From Ruminococcus flavefaciens FD-1 (GTDB lineage Bacteria; Bacillota; Clostridia; Oscillospirales; Ruminococcaceae), in NCBI GenBank assembly GCA_000174895.1, contig ACOK01000099.1, forward strand, positions 1 through 64,000: a stretch of 64,000 nucleotides of DNA, written 5' to 3'. Below, piece after piece: positions 1 to 7,923 of this stretch. The number at the start of each line of letters is the position of its first letter. Position 1 is the first letter of the stretch. The position numbers were made by a program, and so were the translations under genes. Below the pieces are notes generated by a model. The model saw only the letters and a program-made list of their open reading frames with translations, was not told the origin of the DNA and searched no databases.

Positions 1-10
1 GCCGCTTCCG

Positions 11-154
11 TTACTGGTGGTCCTGATACACAAGATACACGATGTACACGAAATAGAATACCCATATTATCCACGTAACAGCCCACAAGCCTGTGAATAT
101 GCTTATGAAAAGATATAAAGCCACTGTGGCCAGTGTTACAAAAAGCTTTTTCAT
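11..154 (-). CDS. 47-aa hydrophobic membrane peptide
   Basis: A short complete gene. Translation gives 47 residues starting MKKLFVTLATVALYLFISIF and ending VYQDHQ. Residues 4-21 and about 24-43 are hydrophobic, so one or two membrane spans are likely; the second part is rich in Trp, Tyr, Phe and Val. An AAAGGAG ribosome site lies about 10 bases before the ATG. A near-consensus sigma-A promoter (TTGACT, 17 bp, TATAAT) lies upstream, divergent from the proS promoter. I do not recognise a family. The good ribosome site and dedicated promoter support a real gene. Confidence 0.55.
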   Translation of the reverse strand: MKKLFVTLATVALYLFISIFTGLWAVTWIIWVFYFVYIVYLVYQDHQ

Positions 155-198
155 ACTGCCATTTCTCCTTTGCGAAAGTACATCGTCAATTTTATCTA

Positions 199-227
199 AT
201 TATACCATGCGGCTCCTGCTTAGTCAA
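199..227 (-). promoter_or_regulatory. Sigma-A promoter of the 47-aa peptide gene
   Basis: On the minus strand: -35 TTGACT (222-227), a 17-bp spacer and -10 TATAAT (199-204). It sits back to back with the proS promoter. Confidence 0.6.
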
Positions 228-229
228 TA

Positions 230-258
230 TTGACATTATCGTGGCAAAGTGCTATAAT
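230..258 (+). promoter_or_regulatory. Sigma-A promoter of proS
   Basis: TTGACA (230-235), a 17-bp spacer and TATAAT (253-258): a perfect consensus. The proS start codon is 37 bases downstream of the -10. Confidence 0.8.
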
Positions 259-294
259 GTATGTATCTGTATTTTTTAGAAAAGAGGTCTATAT

Positions 295-1737
295 ATGGCA
301 AAAGATAAAAAGCTGGTCACTGAGATAACCTCCATGGACGAGGACTTCGCTCAGTGGTATACTGATATCTGCAAAAAAGCAGAGCTTATCGAGTACACAA
401 GCGTCAAGGGATGTATGGTAATCCGTCCTTACGGCTACGCTATCTGGGAGAATATCCAGAGAATACTCGATACTACTTTCAAGGAAACAGGCCACGAAAA
501 CGTTTGTATGCCTATGTTCATCCCTGAGAGCCTTCTCCAGAAGGAAAAGGACCACGTTGAAGGCTTTGCTCCCGAGGTTGCATGGGTAACTCACGGCGGA
601 AACGAAAAGCTCGAAGACCGTCTCTGTGTACGTCCTACTTCCGAGACTCTCTTCTGCGAGCATTATTCTAATATCATCCATTCATACCGTGACCTTCCGA
701 AGCTCTACAATCAGTGGGTAAGCGTTGTAAGATGGGAGAAGACTACTCGTCCTTTCCTCCGTTCAAGAGAATTCCTCTGGCAGGAAGGCCACACTATCCA
801 CGCTACTGCTGAGGAGGCTATAGAGGAGACAGAGCGTATGCTCAATGTATACGCTGACTTCTGTGAGAAGTCACTTGCTATGCCTGTTGTAAAGGGCAAG
901 AAGACAGAGAGCGATAAGTTCGCAGGCGCTGTATCCACATACGCTATCGAGGCTCTCATGCACGATGGCAAGGCTCTTCAGGCAGGTACTTCACACTACT
1001 TCGGCGACGGCTTTGCAAAGGCTTTCGGCATTGAGTACACTGACAAGGAAAACAAGAGAGTTAATCCTCATCAGACAAGCTGGGGCGTTACCACACGTCT
1101 TATCGGTGCAGTTATCATGACTCACGGCGACAACAGCGGTCTTGTACTTCCTCCTGCTGTTGCACCTGTACAGGTAGTTATCGTTCCTATCGCTCAGCAC
1201 AAGGAAGGCGTTCTCGACAAGGCTAACGAGCTCCTCGAGAGACTGAAGAAGGCCGGCGTAAGAGTTAAGCTTGACGATACTGACAACTCACCGGGCTGGA
1301 AGTTCGCTGAGTATGAGATGAAGGGCGTTCCGCTGAGAGTGGAGATCGGTCCCCGTGATATCGAAGAGAACAAGTGCATCATCGCATCACGCTGGAACGG
1401 CGAAAAGGCTGACTTCTCACTTGACGAGCTTGAGAGCGCAGTTGCTCAGAAGCTTCAGGAAGCTCATGACGGTATGTACAACAAGGCACTTGAAAACCGC
1501 AGAAACAGAACCTATGCCTGCACAACTATCGATGAGATCAACAAGGCTCTCGAAGAAAAGGGCGACGGCTTTATAAAGGCAATGTGGTGCGGCGATGAAG
1601 CCTGCGAGGACGAGGTAAAGGAGAAGACAGGAGTCGGCTCAAGATGTATCCCGTTTGAACAGGAGCACCTCAGCGACGTTTGCGTGTGCTGCGGCAAGCC
1701 TGCAAAGCATATGGTATACTGGGGCAAGGCTTATTGA
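295..1737 (+). CDS. proS: Prolyl-tRNA synthetase, short (archaeal/eukaryote-like) form
   Basis: Class II aminoacyl-tRNA synthetase that charges tRNA-Pro with proline in the cytosol. The 480-aa protein has motif 1 around [17 protein letters not shown], a motif 2 region around [15 protein letters not shown], an anticodon-binding domain from about residue 290 (VQVVIVPI), and a C-terminal zinc-like domain with cysteines near CGDEAC and CVCCGK. It lacks the large editing insertion of the E. coli-type enzyme, whose length is about 570 aa, so it belongs to the short ProS type found in many Clostridia. The start follows an AGAGG site, and transcription comes from a perfect sigma-A promoter. It is monocistronic, followed by hairpins. 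Confidence 0.95.
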   Translation: MAKDKKLVTEITSMDEDFAQWYTDICKKAELIEYTSVKGCMVIRPYGYAIWENIQRILDTTFKETGHENVCMPMFIPESLLQKEKDHVEGFAPEVAWVTHGGNEKLEDRLCVRPTSETLFCEHYSNIIHSYRDLPKLYNQWVSVVRWEKTTRPFLRSREFLWQEGHTIHATAEEAIEETERMLNVYADFCEKSLAMPVVKGKKTESDKFAGAVSTYAIEALMHDGKALQAGTSHYFGDGFAKAFGIEYTDKENKRVNPHQTSWGVTTRLIGAVIMTHGDNSGLVLPPAVAPVQVVIVPIAQHKEGVLDKANELLERLKKAGVRVKLDDTDNSPGWKFAEYEMKGVPLRVEIGPRDIEENKCIIASRWNGEKADFSLDELESAVAQKLQEAHDGMYNKALENRRNRTYACTTIDEINKALEEKGDGFIKAMWCGDEACEDEVKEKTGVGSRCIPFEQEHLSDVCVCCGKPAKHMVYWGKAY

Positions 1738-1757
1738 TTCGGTTATTATAAAAACAG

Positions 1758-1781
1758 TGGGGCGTACAATATGTACGCCCC
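1758..1781 (+). terminator. Hairpin after proS
   Basis: A palindrome GGGGCGTACA/TGTACGCCCC starts 21 bases after the proS stop. There is no strong T-run, so termination is plausible but unproven. A close copy lies at 1983-2003. Confidence 0.5.
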
Positions 1782-1790
1782 GGTTTGTCA

Positions 1791-1886
1791 ATAAAGTCAG
1801 ATTTTATACGGCATTATCGGGCGGACGAGGGCGTCCGCCCCTACAAAATGGCTATTCTTCGTAAATGATTTTGTAGGGGACGCCGC
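1791..1886. repeat. Dispersed intergenic repeat, copy 1
   Basis: About 96 bases match, in inverted orientation, 31076-31173 with only a few mismatches. The core contains the palindrome GGCGGACGAGGGCGTCCGCC. No reading frame is evident. It is probably a non-coding repeat family of this genome. Confidence 0.75.
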
Positions 1887-2037
1887 ACTTGACACGTGCC
1901 CAGCCCCTTTGTCACTGCGTGACATTTCCCCACACTGTGGGGAATCACCCGGCGTCCCAAAACAGGTTTTTTGACAAGCTGAGGGCGTACAATATGTGCG
2001 CCCTTTTGTTATATCCGTAATTATTGTATGGGGCGGC
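1887..2037. other. Palindrome-rich intergenic stretch
   Basis: No gene. It holds short hairpins: GCACTTGACACGTGC, GTCACTGCGTGAC, CCCCACACTGTGGGG, and at 1983-2003 GGGCGTAC/GTGCGCCC followed by TTTTG, which can act as a terminator. Confidence 0.5.
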
Positions 2038-2058
2038 ATTGTATGAATATACACAAAA

Positions 2059-2093
2059 CGCCGTGGTATTGCCCTTTCGGAAATACCACGGCG
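2059..2093 (-). terminator. Terminator of mscL
   Basis: 12-bp stem (CGCCGTGGTATT with AATACCACGGCG) followed on the minus strand by TTTTGTGT, just beyond the mscL stop. Confidence 0.75.
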
Positions 2094-2117
2094 GAAATAT
2101 CATTGCTGATATGTATA

Positions 2118-2531
2118 TTACTTTCTCTCCTTGAGAAGGTCTCTGATCTCTGTAAGAAGAACTTCTTCCTTCGGAGGCTCAGCAGGCTTCTCTTCTTCCT
2201 TCTTCTTGCCTACTGCCATAGCCTTGTTTACAGCCTTGATGAGGCAGAAGAGGATGAGTGCGATGATAAGGAAGTTAAGGACTGCGGAAAGGAATGCGCC
2301 GTAATTGAAATCAACGCCGTTTACTGTGAACTTACCGCCTACGAGCTGCATAACGCCGTTTTCGTCCTTCTCAGCGCCGCCTGTGATAAGAGCGATAAGT
2401 GGGTTGATAAAGTTATCTGTAAGTGCGCTTACGATGCTGCCGAATGCTGCACCGATGATAACACCGATAGCCATATCCATTACGTTGCCCTTGAGTGCAA
2501 ATTCCTTGAATTCCTGTAAAAACTTCTTCAT
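2118..2531 (-). CDS. mscL: Large-conductance mechanosensitive channel
   Basis: Homopentameric inner-membrane channel that opens under hypo-osmotic stress. The 137-aa protein begins MKKFLQEFKEFALKGNVMD, the conserved N-terminal amphipathic helix. TM1 (MAIGVIIGAAFGSIVSAL), a periplasmic loop and TM2 (about residues 80-100) follow, then a charged C-terminal helix with KKKEEEKPAEPPKEE. The start at 2531 is chosen because an AAGGAG site lies 8-9 bases upstream; an in-frame ATG 12 codons earlier lacks this. Single-gene unit with its own terminator. Confidence 0.95.
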   Translation of the reverse strand: MKKFLQEFKEFALKGNVMDMAIGVIIGAAFGSIVSALTDNFINPLIALITGGAEKDENGVMQLVGGKFTVNGVDFNYGAFLSAVLNFLIIALILFCLIKAVNKAMAVGKKKEEEKPAEPPKEEVLLTEIRDLLKERK

Positions 2532-2600
2532 TTCGATCTTCTCCTTAATTGATAGATTTCGGGTCACAGAGCAGGATATAACTGTTATCCTTCATATGAC

Positions 2601-4100
2601 TCACCCTTGTGAAAACAGATCCTGTAATTCGGGCAGACTGGGTATCTCCACAGCCTCGGTCCTTGCTGTCTTTTTAGCCTTCATATGCTCGGGTAGCTCG
2701 ATCTCGTCTATCACGTCATTGTAGGTCTTCTTCTTTGAAGGAAGAGCTTCGACAGCATGATCTGCGTGTGCCATAATAGCCTGCTTGTGCTCGGGAACGT
2801 AGGTCTGGAGTTTTCCGGCATCTGCTTCGGCTGTTTTACCCATAACATCCCATCTCATAGCTTCGTTGTTTTTTGCAAGAGAATCGGCACTTACTTCTCT
2901 TGTAACTCTCATTCTGTCCTGTGTTTTCTTTTCCTCGTTGTATTCAAGTTGATCAGCGTTAACGATATCCGTCTGACGCATATAGAGTCTGTTGAACTTG
3001 TGGTCATCATTCTTGACAAGAGCTGAAGCATCGGCGATAGGTGTATCTCCCATATAGTCGTTGCGCTTATGCTCGAACCTTTTAAGGCGGCTGAGGTCTG
3101 CGCCTGCGGTGGAGAGATCATCCATTTCTCCGCTGTGCTTGCCGAAGAAATCATCATTGGAAGTATCCTTGTGTTTTGTAGCCTTGCCTCCGTCAAAGAA
3201 TTCCCAGAAATCGTCGGGAACATCGACTCTCTTATCCTCCTGCGGCTGTTGCTGCTGCGGGGGGGCAGGGGGAGCCGGCTGCTGCATCTGCGGCTGTGGG
3301 ACGCTCTGCATAGCAGGCATACCGCCCATTACAGGCGCATTCTGATATGGTACAGGCTGGCCGTATACAGGCATACCATTCTGGTCGTAACCCATGAACT
3401 GCGGCTGCTGATACATAACAGGCTGGCCGTACACGGGCATACCGTTCTGGTCGTAACCCATAAACTGCGGCTGCTGATACATAACGGGCTGTCCGTAGAG
3501 GGGCATACCATTCTGGTCGTAACCGATGATCTGAGGCTGTTGATACATTACAGGCTGACTGTAAACGGGCATACCGTTCTGGTCGTAGCCTATTATCTGA
3601 GGCTGTTGGTACATTTGCTGAGGAATTCCTCCTATTTGCTGCGTATTCTGTGGTGGTATCCCTGCCATCTGATAAGGATTATTATTAGGCTGAGGCGGTG
3701 CAGCAGGGGTGCTGTACTGATTGGCCTGATAATTATTTGCCTGCATCTGCGGCTGGGGGTGTGGGTGTGATATCTGTTCCGGTAATGAGACTCTGTCAGC
3801 ATCTAACTTAGGGATAAACGGCTCATCGAAGCCTGAGAAATCAAATTCTTCATCGGTGTCATTGAGCTCATCGGCTGTATAAAGTGCAGATGAAGCTGTC
3901 GTTGAAGGGCGGTCGCTGATGGTGAAGGTACCGCTTCCGATGGTATAGACGCTGCTGCTTGAAGCATCGTCCTCGGAATGATAGCCGCCCATATCGACCT
4001 GTTCGATATTGACTTCATTAGGGTTTTCGAGGTTGAGACCGCATTTTACGCAAAACTTGAATCCAGACTGATTTTCGGTTCCGCACTGTGGACATTTCAT
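2601..4100 (-). CDS. Zinc-ribbon protein with Gln/Pro/Tyr-rich tandem repeats
   Basis: 499 aa, function unknown. The N-terminus is a double-CxxC zinc ribbon (MKCPQCGTENQSGFKFCVKCG). An acidic, Ser-rich stretch and a disordered Gln/Pro/Asn region follow. Four nearly identical 22-residue repeats of the type MYQQPQ-GYDQNGMPVYGQPV lie near residues 163-250. The C-terminal ~200 residues are charged and helical with no known domain. There is no signal peptide or membrane segment, so it should be cytosolic. It starts after GGAG and lies behind an unusually long structured leader with its own promoter. Other zinc-ribbon/low-complexity proteins occur at 11.9-12.9 kb and 51.7-57.3 kb. Confidence 0.75.
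   Translation of the reverse strand: MKCPQCGTENQSGFKFCVKCGLNLENPNEVNIEQVDMGGYHSEDDASSSSVYTIGSGTFTISDRPSTTASSALYTADELNDTDEEFDFSGFDEPFIPKLDADRVSLPEQISHPHPQPQMQANNYQANQYSTPAAPPQPNNNPYQMAGIPPQNTQQIGGIPQQMYQQPQIIGYDQNGMPVYSQPVMYQQPQIIGYDQNGMPLYGQPVMYQQPQFMGYDQNGMPVYGQPVMYQQPQFMGYDQNGMPVYGQPVPYQNAPVMGGMPAMQSVPQPQMQQPAPPAPPQQQQPQEDKRVDVPDDFWEFFDGGKATKHKDTSNDDFFGKHSGEMDDLSTAGADLSRLKRFEHKRNDYMGDTPIADASALVKNDDHKFNRLYMRQTDIVNADQLEYNEEKKTQDRMRVTREVSADSLAKNNEAMRWDVMGKTAEADAGKLQTYVPEHKQAIMAHADHAVEALPSKKKTYNDVIDEIELPEHMKAKKTARTEAVEIPSLPELQDLFSQG
3352..3615 (-). repeat. Four 66-bp tandem repeats inside the zinc-ribbon gene
   Basis: In-frame direct repeats encoding 22 residues each (GYDQNGMP core). DNA identity between copies is very high, so copy number may vary between strains. 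Confidence 0.8.
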
Positions 4101-4140
4101 AGAAAATCACTCCTTCGTTCAGGGCGTAAGGGACGCTATT

Positions 4141-4396
4141 GTGAAAATACAGGCCGCTATACGAGCTTTATCTCATCAAGCAAAAACGGGGCACATTTTC
4201 CATGTGCCGGCTGATAGGGCAGGCGGTGACGGAACTTGTGCCATCCGGAAGCGGAAAGGCCGCAGTACATAGTGAGGCTTAGCAAAGAAAGCCACGGTAC
4301 AGGGCGGTGTTCCCTGATGAAAGACTCTGTATAAACCGCATTTTCATGAGAGAAAAAATACGGACAGGAAGCCGTAAGGCCGCTATTTTTTCACTT
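4141..4396 (-). ncRNA. Structured leader or ncRNA, family not recognised
   Basis: A perfect-spacing promoter fires just upstream, giving about 295 nt before the zinc-ribbon start codon. The first ~255 nt look folded. The 5' end GTGAAAA pairs with TTTTCAC at 4141-4147, and GGCC blocks lie inside that stem. Internal hairpins include ACGG..CCGT, GCGG..CCGC, GTGGCTT..AAGCCTCAC, GCGGCCTTTCCGC and GGCACAT..ATGTGCC. ATAGCGGCCT occurs near both ends. There is no T-run after the closing stem, so it may be a cis-acting leader rather than a separate RNA. It does not carry the signature sequences of RNase P RNA, SRP RNA or tmRNA. Confidence 0.5.
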
Positions 4397-4401
4397 ATCT
4401 T

Positions 4402-4430
4402 ATTATATCATTAAAAATTGAACTTTTCAA
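4402..4430 (-). promoter_or_regulatory. Sigma-A promoter of the structured leader
   Basis: Minus strand: TTGAAA (4425-4430), 17-bp spacer, TATAAT (4402-4407). The predicted start near 4396 coincides with the first base-paired element of the leader. Confidence 0.8.
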
Positions 4431-4672
4431 TAGCTTTAAAAAAAATTGTGCAATACGGTACTTTTTGTCTGATGCGATTTGTTGATATTTAACGTGGGTT
4501 ACAATATGCATATCATATATATGTATATATTCACAAGTAACGGCGGTCGTCTATCAGTGGCGGATTTCAGATATATCAATGAAAAACACACAAATATTTG
4601 CGGCAAACCACACTTTTTTTACTGCACACATACAAAGATGTGTGGAAACTACTGTATTTTTACGAAGTAATG

Positions 4673-4681
4673 TGGTATAAT
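4673..4681 (+). promoter_or_regulatory. Extended -10 promoter of the carboxypeptidase gene
   Basis: TGG followed by TATAAT (4676-4681) is an extended -10 element. The -35 region is weak. It lies 48 bases before the start codon. Confidence 0.5.
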
Positions 4682-4729
4682 AGATTTATTAATATTATGT
4701 CGCTGTTTGCGGCAGATCGGAGTGTTAAT

Positions 4730-5872
4730 ATGGCTAAGGATGTCAGCAAAGCTAAAAGCTACAGAAAAAATAAAATATTGATAGAGCTTGTACTCAGTAT
4801 CGCTCTCGTTGGCGCCTGCGGATATATCGTAAAGGGCTCCATCGACCGCTCAAAGATCGTTGAACCTTCTACCTTTGTGGATAATACAGAGCTTGAAGAA
4901 GCAAAGCTGGAGGCTGATAAGGCAGACCCTACAAAGACTGTTTTTGAGGATGTTCCCGTAAGCAATCAGGAAGTGTTCAAGGGCGACCTTATCCTCGTCA
5001 ACAATGACCATCAGTATTACAGCGGCGGCGAAGACCTTGTAGGTATCACAGAGATGAATGAACGTGCCGAAAGAGTAAGCTTCACAGCGTTCAGCTACGA
5101 TTTCACCATTCTCCGCAAAGTGTACGAGCCTATGGCACAGATGCTGGATGATTTCTATAAAAAATACGATAACGACACAGTTCAGATCTACGGTTCATAC
5201 AGGACCACAGATTTCCAGCAGGAGCTCTACGATCAGGATCTTGCCATGACCGGTGAAGAAGGATCAACAAGAGTTGCGAAGCCGGGCTTCAGTGAGCATG
5301 AGTCAGGCTACGCTTTTGACCTTACAGAGACTGCTACAGGCGATTATCAGGGCACAGGCGATTACGCATGGATCAACGAGAACTGCTATAAATACGGCTT
5401 TATTGAGCGCTACAAGGAAGAGAAGACTGAGCTCACTCAGATACAGCCTGAGCCGTGGCATTTCCGCTATGTGGGAATCCCTCACGCTTACTATATTACC
5501 AAGAATAACCTCTGTTTGGAGGAATACATCAGTATGCTCAGCCAGTACATCTACGGCGAGCATCATCTCGAATTCTCGGATGAGAACGGCAACGACTACG
5601 AGGTATATTACGTTCCTGCTGACATGGGCGCAGATAATACAAATATCCCTGTTCCCGCAGGCAAGAAGTACGATATCTCCGGCAATAACATCGACGGATT
5701 CATCGTTACACTCTACAAGAAGGGCGAGGAGTACGTCCGTGAAGGCGAAGAGCCTGAAACTCCCACCGCTTCCGTAGGCTACGCTACAGGCGCAGACACT
5801 GAGGCAGAAACAGAAGAAGCATCGGATACAGAAGAAACCACAGAGGAAACTTCCGAAGAAACTGCTGAATAA
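4730..5872 (+). CDS. D-alanyl-D-alanine carboxypeptidase, VanY/M15B family
   Basis: Membrane-anchored zinc peptidase that trims the terminal D-Ala of peptidoglycan stem peptides. It is 380 aa: a short cytoplasmic N-terminus, one membrane segment near residues 17-37 (LIELVLSIALVGACGYIV), and an extracellular M15B domain at about residues 100-270. Zinc-ligand and active-site motifs are visible: YGSYRTTDFQQELYDQ, SEHESGYAFDL and EPWHFRYVG. A Glu/Thr-rich C-terminal tail follows. The start at 4730 has GGAG seven bases upstream; earlier in-frame ATGs lie before the promoter. Monocistronic, with a clear terminator. Confidence 0.9.
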   Translation: MAKDVSKAKSYRKNKILIELVLSIALVGACGYIVKGSIDRSKIVEPSTFVDNTELEEAKLEADKADPTKTVFEDVPVSNQEVFKGDLILVNNDHQYYSGGEDLVGITEMNERAERVSFTAFSYDFTILRKVYEPMAQMLDDFYKKYDNDTVQIYGSYRTTDFQQELYDQDLAMTGEEGSTRVAKPGFSEHESGYAFDLTETATGDYQGTGDYAWINENCYKYGFIERYKEEKTELTQIQPEPWHFRYVGIPHAYYITKNNLCLEEYISMLSQYIYGEHHLEFSDENGNDYEVYYVPADMGADNTNIPVPAGKKYDISGNNIDGFIVTLYKKGEEYVREGEEPETPTASVGYATGADTEAETEEASDTEETTEETSEETAE

Positions 5873-5887
5873 CAGAATATCAATGCG

Positions 5888-5914
5888 AAAGGGTACAGTT
5901 AACTGTGCCCTTTT
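5888..5914 (+). terminator. Terminator of the carboxypeptidase gene
   Basis: AAAGGGTACAGTTAACTGTGCCCTTTTT: a GC stem with a T-tract immediately after the stop codon. Confidence 0.85.
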
Positions 5915-6034
5915 TCTTTTTTGGCTGCGGACTTAACTGCATATAACATGGACGGTGACTATTGCAATAATGCTGGTTTTTCTCCGATCATGAGCGTCAG
6001 ATTTATGTAAAAGGGACAAAAATACATAAACCCC

Positions 6035-6063
6035 TTGACAAAAGGCAATAATAGTGATAAATT
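6035..6063 (+). promoter_or_regulatory. Sigma-A promoter of the hrcA-grpE-dnaK-dnaJ cluster
   Basis: TTGACA (6035-6040), 17-bp spacer, TAAATT (6058-6063), immediately upstream of the CIRCE operator. Confidence 0.75.
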
Positions 6064-6067
6064 ATAG

Positions 6068-6094
6068 TTAGCACTCAGAGAGTGAGAGTGCTAA
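6068..6094 (+). promoter_or_regulatory. CIRCE operator
   Basis: TTAGCACTC-N9-GAGTGCTAA, an exact match to the HrcA-binding inverted repeat. It lies at the transcription start of hrcA, so the cluster is HrcA-autoregulated and heat inducible. Confidence 0.97.
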
Positions 6095-6116
6095 ACCAAC
6101 AAAGGAGTGAGTGATC

Positions 6117-7163
6117 GTGGACGAAAGAAAGCTGAAAATTCTCGCCGCTGTAGTTGACGAATACGTCCGGACAGGCGAACCTGTCGGCTCGAAAGCGATC
6201 TCGAAGCTGGATGATATAAATGTTTCAGCCGCTACTATCAGAAATGATATGGCCGCTCTGGAACAGCTCGGCTATCTCGAACAGCCTCATACCTCAGCAG
6301 GCAGAGTTCCTACGTTCAAGGGCTACAGGCTGTATATCGATGAGCTGATGACGGCCCCGACTCTTTCGGATGAGGAAAAGTCAAGGCTCGACAGTATGCT
6401 GGGCGATAAGGATACGCCTGAAGAGCTCCTCGTTCAGAATGCCGCCGCCGCTCTTACTGAGCTTACTCAGTGCGCTGCTGTGGTTACAAATTCTGTTCCA
6501 CGCTTCTCGGTGATATCCAAAGTTGAAGTGATACCTACAGGAAAGCGGCTTTACGTCATTCTCCTCATTACCTCAAACGGCAGCATCAAGAATAAGGCCT
6601 GCCGCCTTGAATTTGACCTGAATCACGAACAGCTGGATTTCTTTACACATTATATAGAGGAAAACCTCAACGGTGTATCCGTTGATGAACTTTCCGAGGA
6701 AATGTTCGATAAAATGGTGGCCGCAGTCAGCGCCTATATGGTTTCTCTTTCACCGCTGGTAAAGGGACTGTGCGAACTCTCAGAAGACCTCAGACAGCAG
6801 GAACTTACAGTAAGCGGAAGCGAAAAGCTCCTCTCCTGTGACGAGCTTGACAAGATGGAGGTCGTGAGATTCATCGAACACAAAAACGAACTTGCCGAAT
6901 TCCTTGAAGATACTTTCAGCGGCATTCAGGTAAAGTTCGGTTCTGAAAATGATACTTTCGCTATAGGCAACTCAAGCCTGATAGTTTCAAAGTACCGCAA
7001 GGGCGGCAAGGAAGCCGGCTCTCTCGGTGTTATCGGCCCTATGAGAGTCGATTATAAAAAGATAATACCTTACGTCGAATACCTGACACAGAAGATATCC
7101 TCTCTCATGTCAGACGACGAAGAAGATACTATTACAGATACACCTCCGAATGACGGAATGTAG
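6117..7163 (+). CDS. hrcA: Heat-inducible transcription repressor HrcA
   Basis: Represses class I heat-shock genes by binding CIRCE; GroEL normally modulates its activity. The 348-aa protein has an N-terminal winged helix (DERKLKILAAVVDEYV, then SAATIRNDMAALEQLGYL) and the conserved HTSAGRVPTFKGYRLYID segment, followed by the GAF-like inserted dimerisation region. I chose GTG at 6117, nine bases after the GGAG site; the GTG at 6111 is only three bases from it. First gene of the chaperone operon, directly behind its own operator. Confidence 0.95.
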   Translation: MDERKLKILAAVVDEYVRTGEPVGSKAISKLDDINVSAATIRNDMAALEQLGYLEQPHTSAGRVPTFKGYRLYIDELMTAPTLSDEEKSRLDSMLGDKDTPEELLVQNAAAALTELTQCAAVVTNSVPRFSVISKVEVIPTGKRLYVILLITSNGSIKNKACRLEFDLNHEQLDFFTHYIEENLNGVSVDELSEEMFDKMVAAVSAYMVSLSPLVKGLCELSEDLRQQELTVSGSEKLLSCDELDKMEVVRFIEHKNELAEFLEDTFSGIQVKFGSENDTFAIGNSSLIVSKYRKGGKEAGSLGVIGPMRVDYKKIIPYVEYLTQKISSLMSDDEEDTITDTPPNDGM

Positions 7164-7184
7164 CTGACGAAAGGAGTAGGAACG

Positions 7185-7772
7185 GTGGAAGAAAACAAGA
7201 ATATACCCGAAGAGCTCGAAGAAGCTGAAGAAGCTGAAGAAACCGAAGCTGCCTCTGAAGCGGCTGAGGATACAGCTCCCGAGACCGAAAATGACGACGA
7301 GGACGACGCTGCAAGCGAATACAACGATACAGCTGCCCAGTACGCCGACATTGAGGAAAAGCTCGCAGAGGCAAATGATAAATATGTAAGGCTCTTTGCT
7401 GAGTATGATAACTACAGAAAGAGAACTGCAAAGGAAAAGACAGAAACATATCAGAATGCTTCCGTACAGTGCATCGAAAAGCTGCTTACAGTTATCGACA
7501 GCTTTGAACGTTCACTGGAAGCTGAGTGTTCCGATGAGAACTACAAGAACGGTATGCAGCTGATATGGGGTCAGCTCCAGAACTTCATGACTCAGATGAA
7601 TGTAACTGAGATAGAAGCCCTCGGCGCTGAATTTGATCCTAATGTACACAACGCCATCCAGCAGCAGGACGGTACTGATTACGCAAGCAATCATGTGTGT
7701 GCCGTTTTCCAGAAGGGCTATATGCTTGGCGATAAGCTTATCAGACCCGCTATGGTGGCAGTTGCGGTATAA
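7185..7772 (+). CDS. grpE: Nucleotide exchange factor GrpE
   Basis: Cytosolic co-chaperone that releases ADP from DnaK. 195 aa: an acidic disordered N-terminus (Glu/Ala-rich, residues 1-50), a long dimerising coiled coil (about 55-120, including RLFAEYDNYRKRTAKEK) and the beta-wing domain ending GYMLGDKLIRPAMVAVAV. It starts with GTG after AAAGGAG. Its TAA stop codon coincides with the first bases of a TAATGCGTAAT-type repeat, so that repeat inserted exactly at the gene end. Confidence 0.95.
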   Translation: MEENKNIPEELEEAEEAEETEAASEAAEDTAPETENDDEDDAASEYNDTAAQYADIEEKLAEANDKYVRLFAEYDNYRKRTAKEKTETYQNASVQCIEKLLTVIDSFERSLEAECSDENYKNGMQLIWGQLQNFMTQMNVTEIEALGAEFDPNVHNAIQQQDGTDYASNHVCAVFQKGYMLGDKLIRPAMVAVAV

Positions 7773-7907
7773 TGCGTAATGCATAATTCGTAATGCGTAA
7801 TTAAAATGGCATTGCGGATTTCTTCAAAAATATGAAACTTATATCTTTAATTCAATGATGCGTATTTCAATAATTACGAATTACGCATTACGAATTACGA
7901 ATTAAAA
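7769..7907. repeat. Palindromic TAATGCGTAAT element between grpE and dnaK
   Basis: About 139 bp. Both ends carry iterated TAATGCGTAAT/TAATTCGTAAT units in inverted orientation (left TAATGCGTAATGCATAATTC; right GAATTACGCATTACGAATTA), around a short AT-rich core. It is followed directly by the dnaK ribosome site. A second copy lies between dnaK and dnaJ. Probably a non-autonomous miniature element. Confidence 0.75.
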
Positions 7908-7923
7908 TTGGGAGGAATAAATT

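Noticed and set aside
3352-3615. Regular repeats that could suggest a CRISPR array
   Set aside because: Units are contiguous 66-bp in-frame codon repeats with no spacers.
3061-3770. Long plus-strand frame opposite the zinc-ribbon repeat gene
   Set aside because: Arises from the repeats on the other strand; no ribosome site or domain.
4141-4396. RNase P RNA, tmRNA or SRP RNA
   Set aside because: I looked on both strands for GAGGAAAGUCC/ACAGAA (RNase P), a tag frame with tRNA-like ends (tmRNA) and the GUCAGG..GGAAGG..AGCAG core (SRP); none is present. A 6S-like identity is not excluded.
4598-4729. Upstream ATG extension of the VanY-type gene
   Set aside because: The extension crosses the TATAAT promoter and has no ribosome site; ATG 4730 has GGAG at proper distance.
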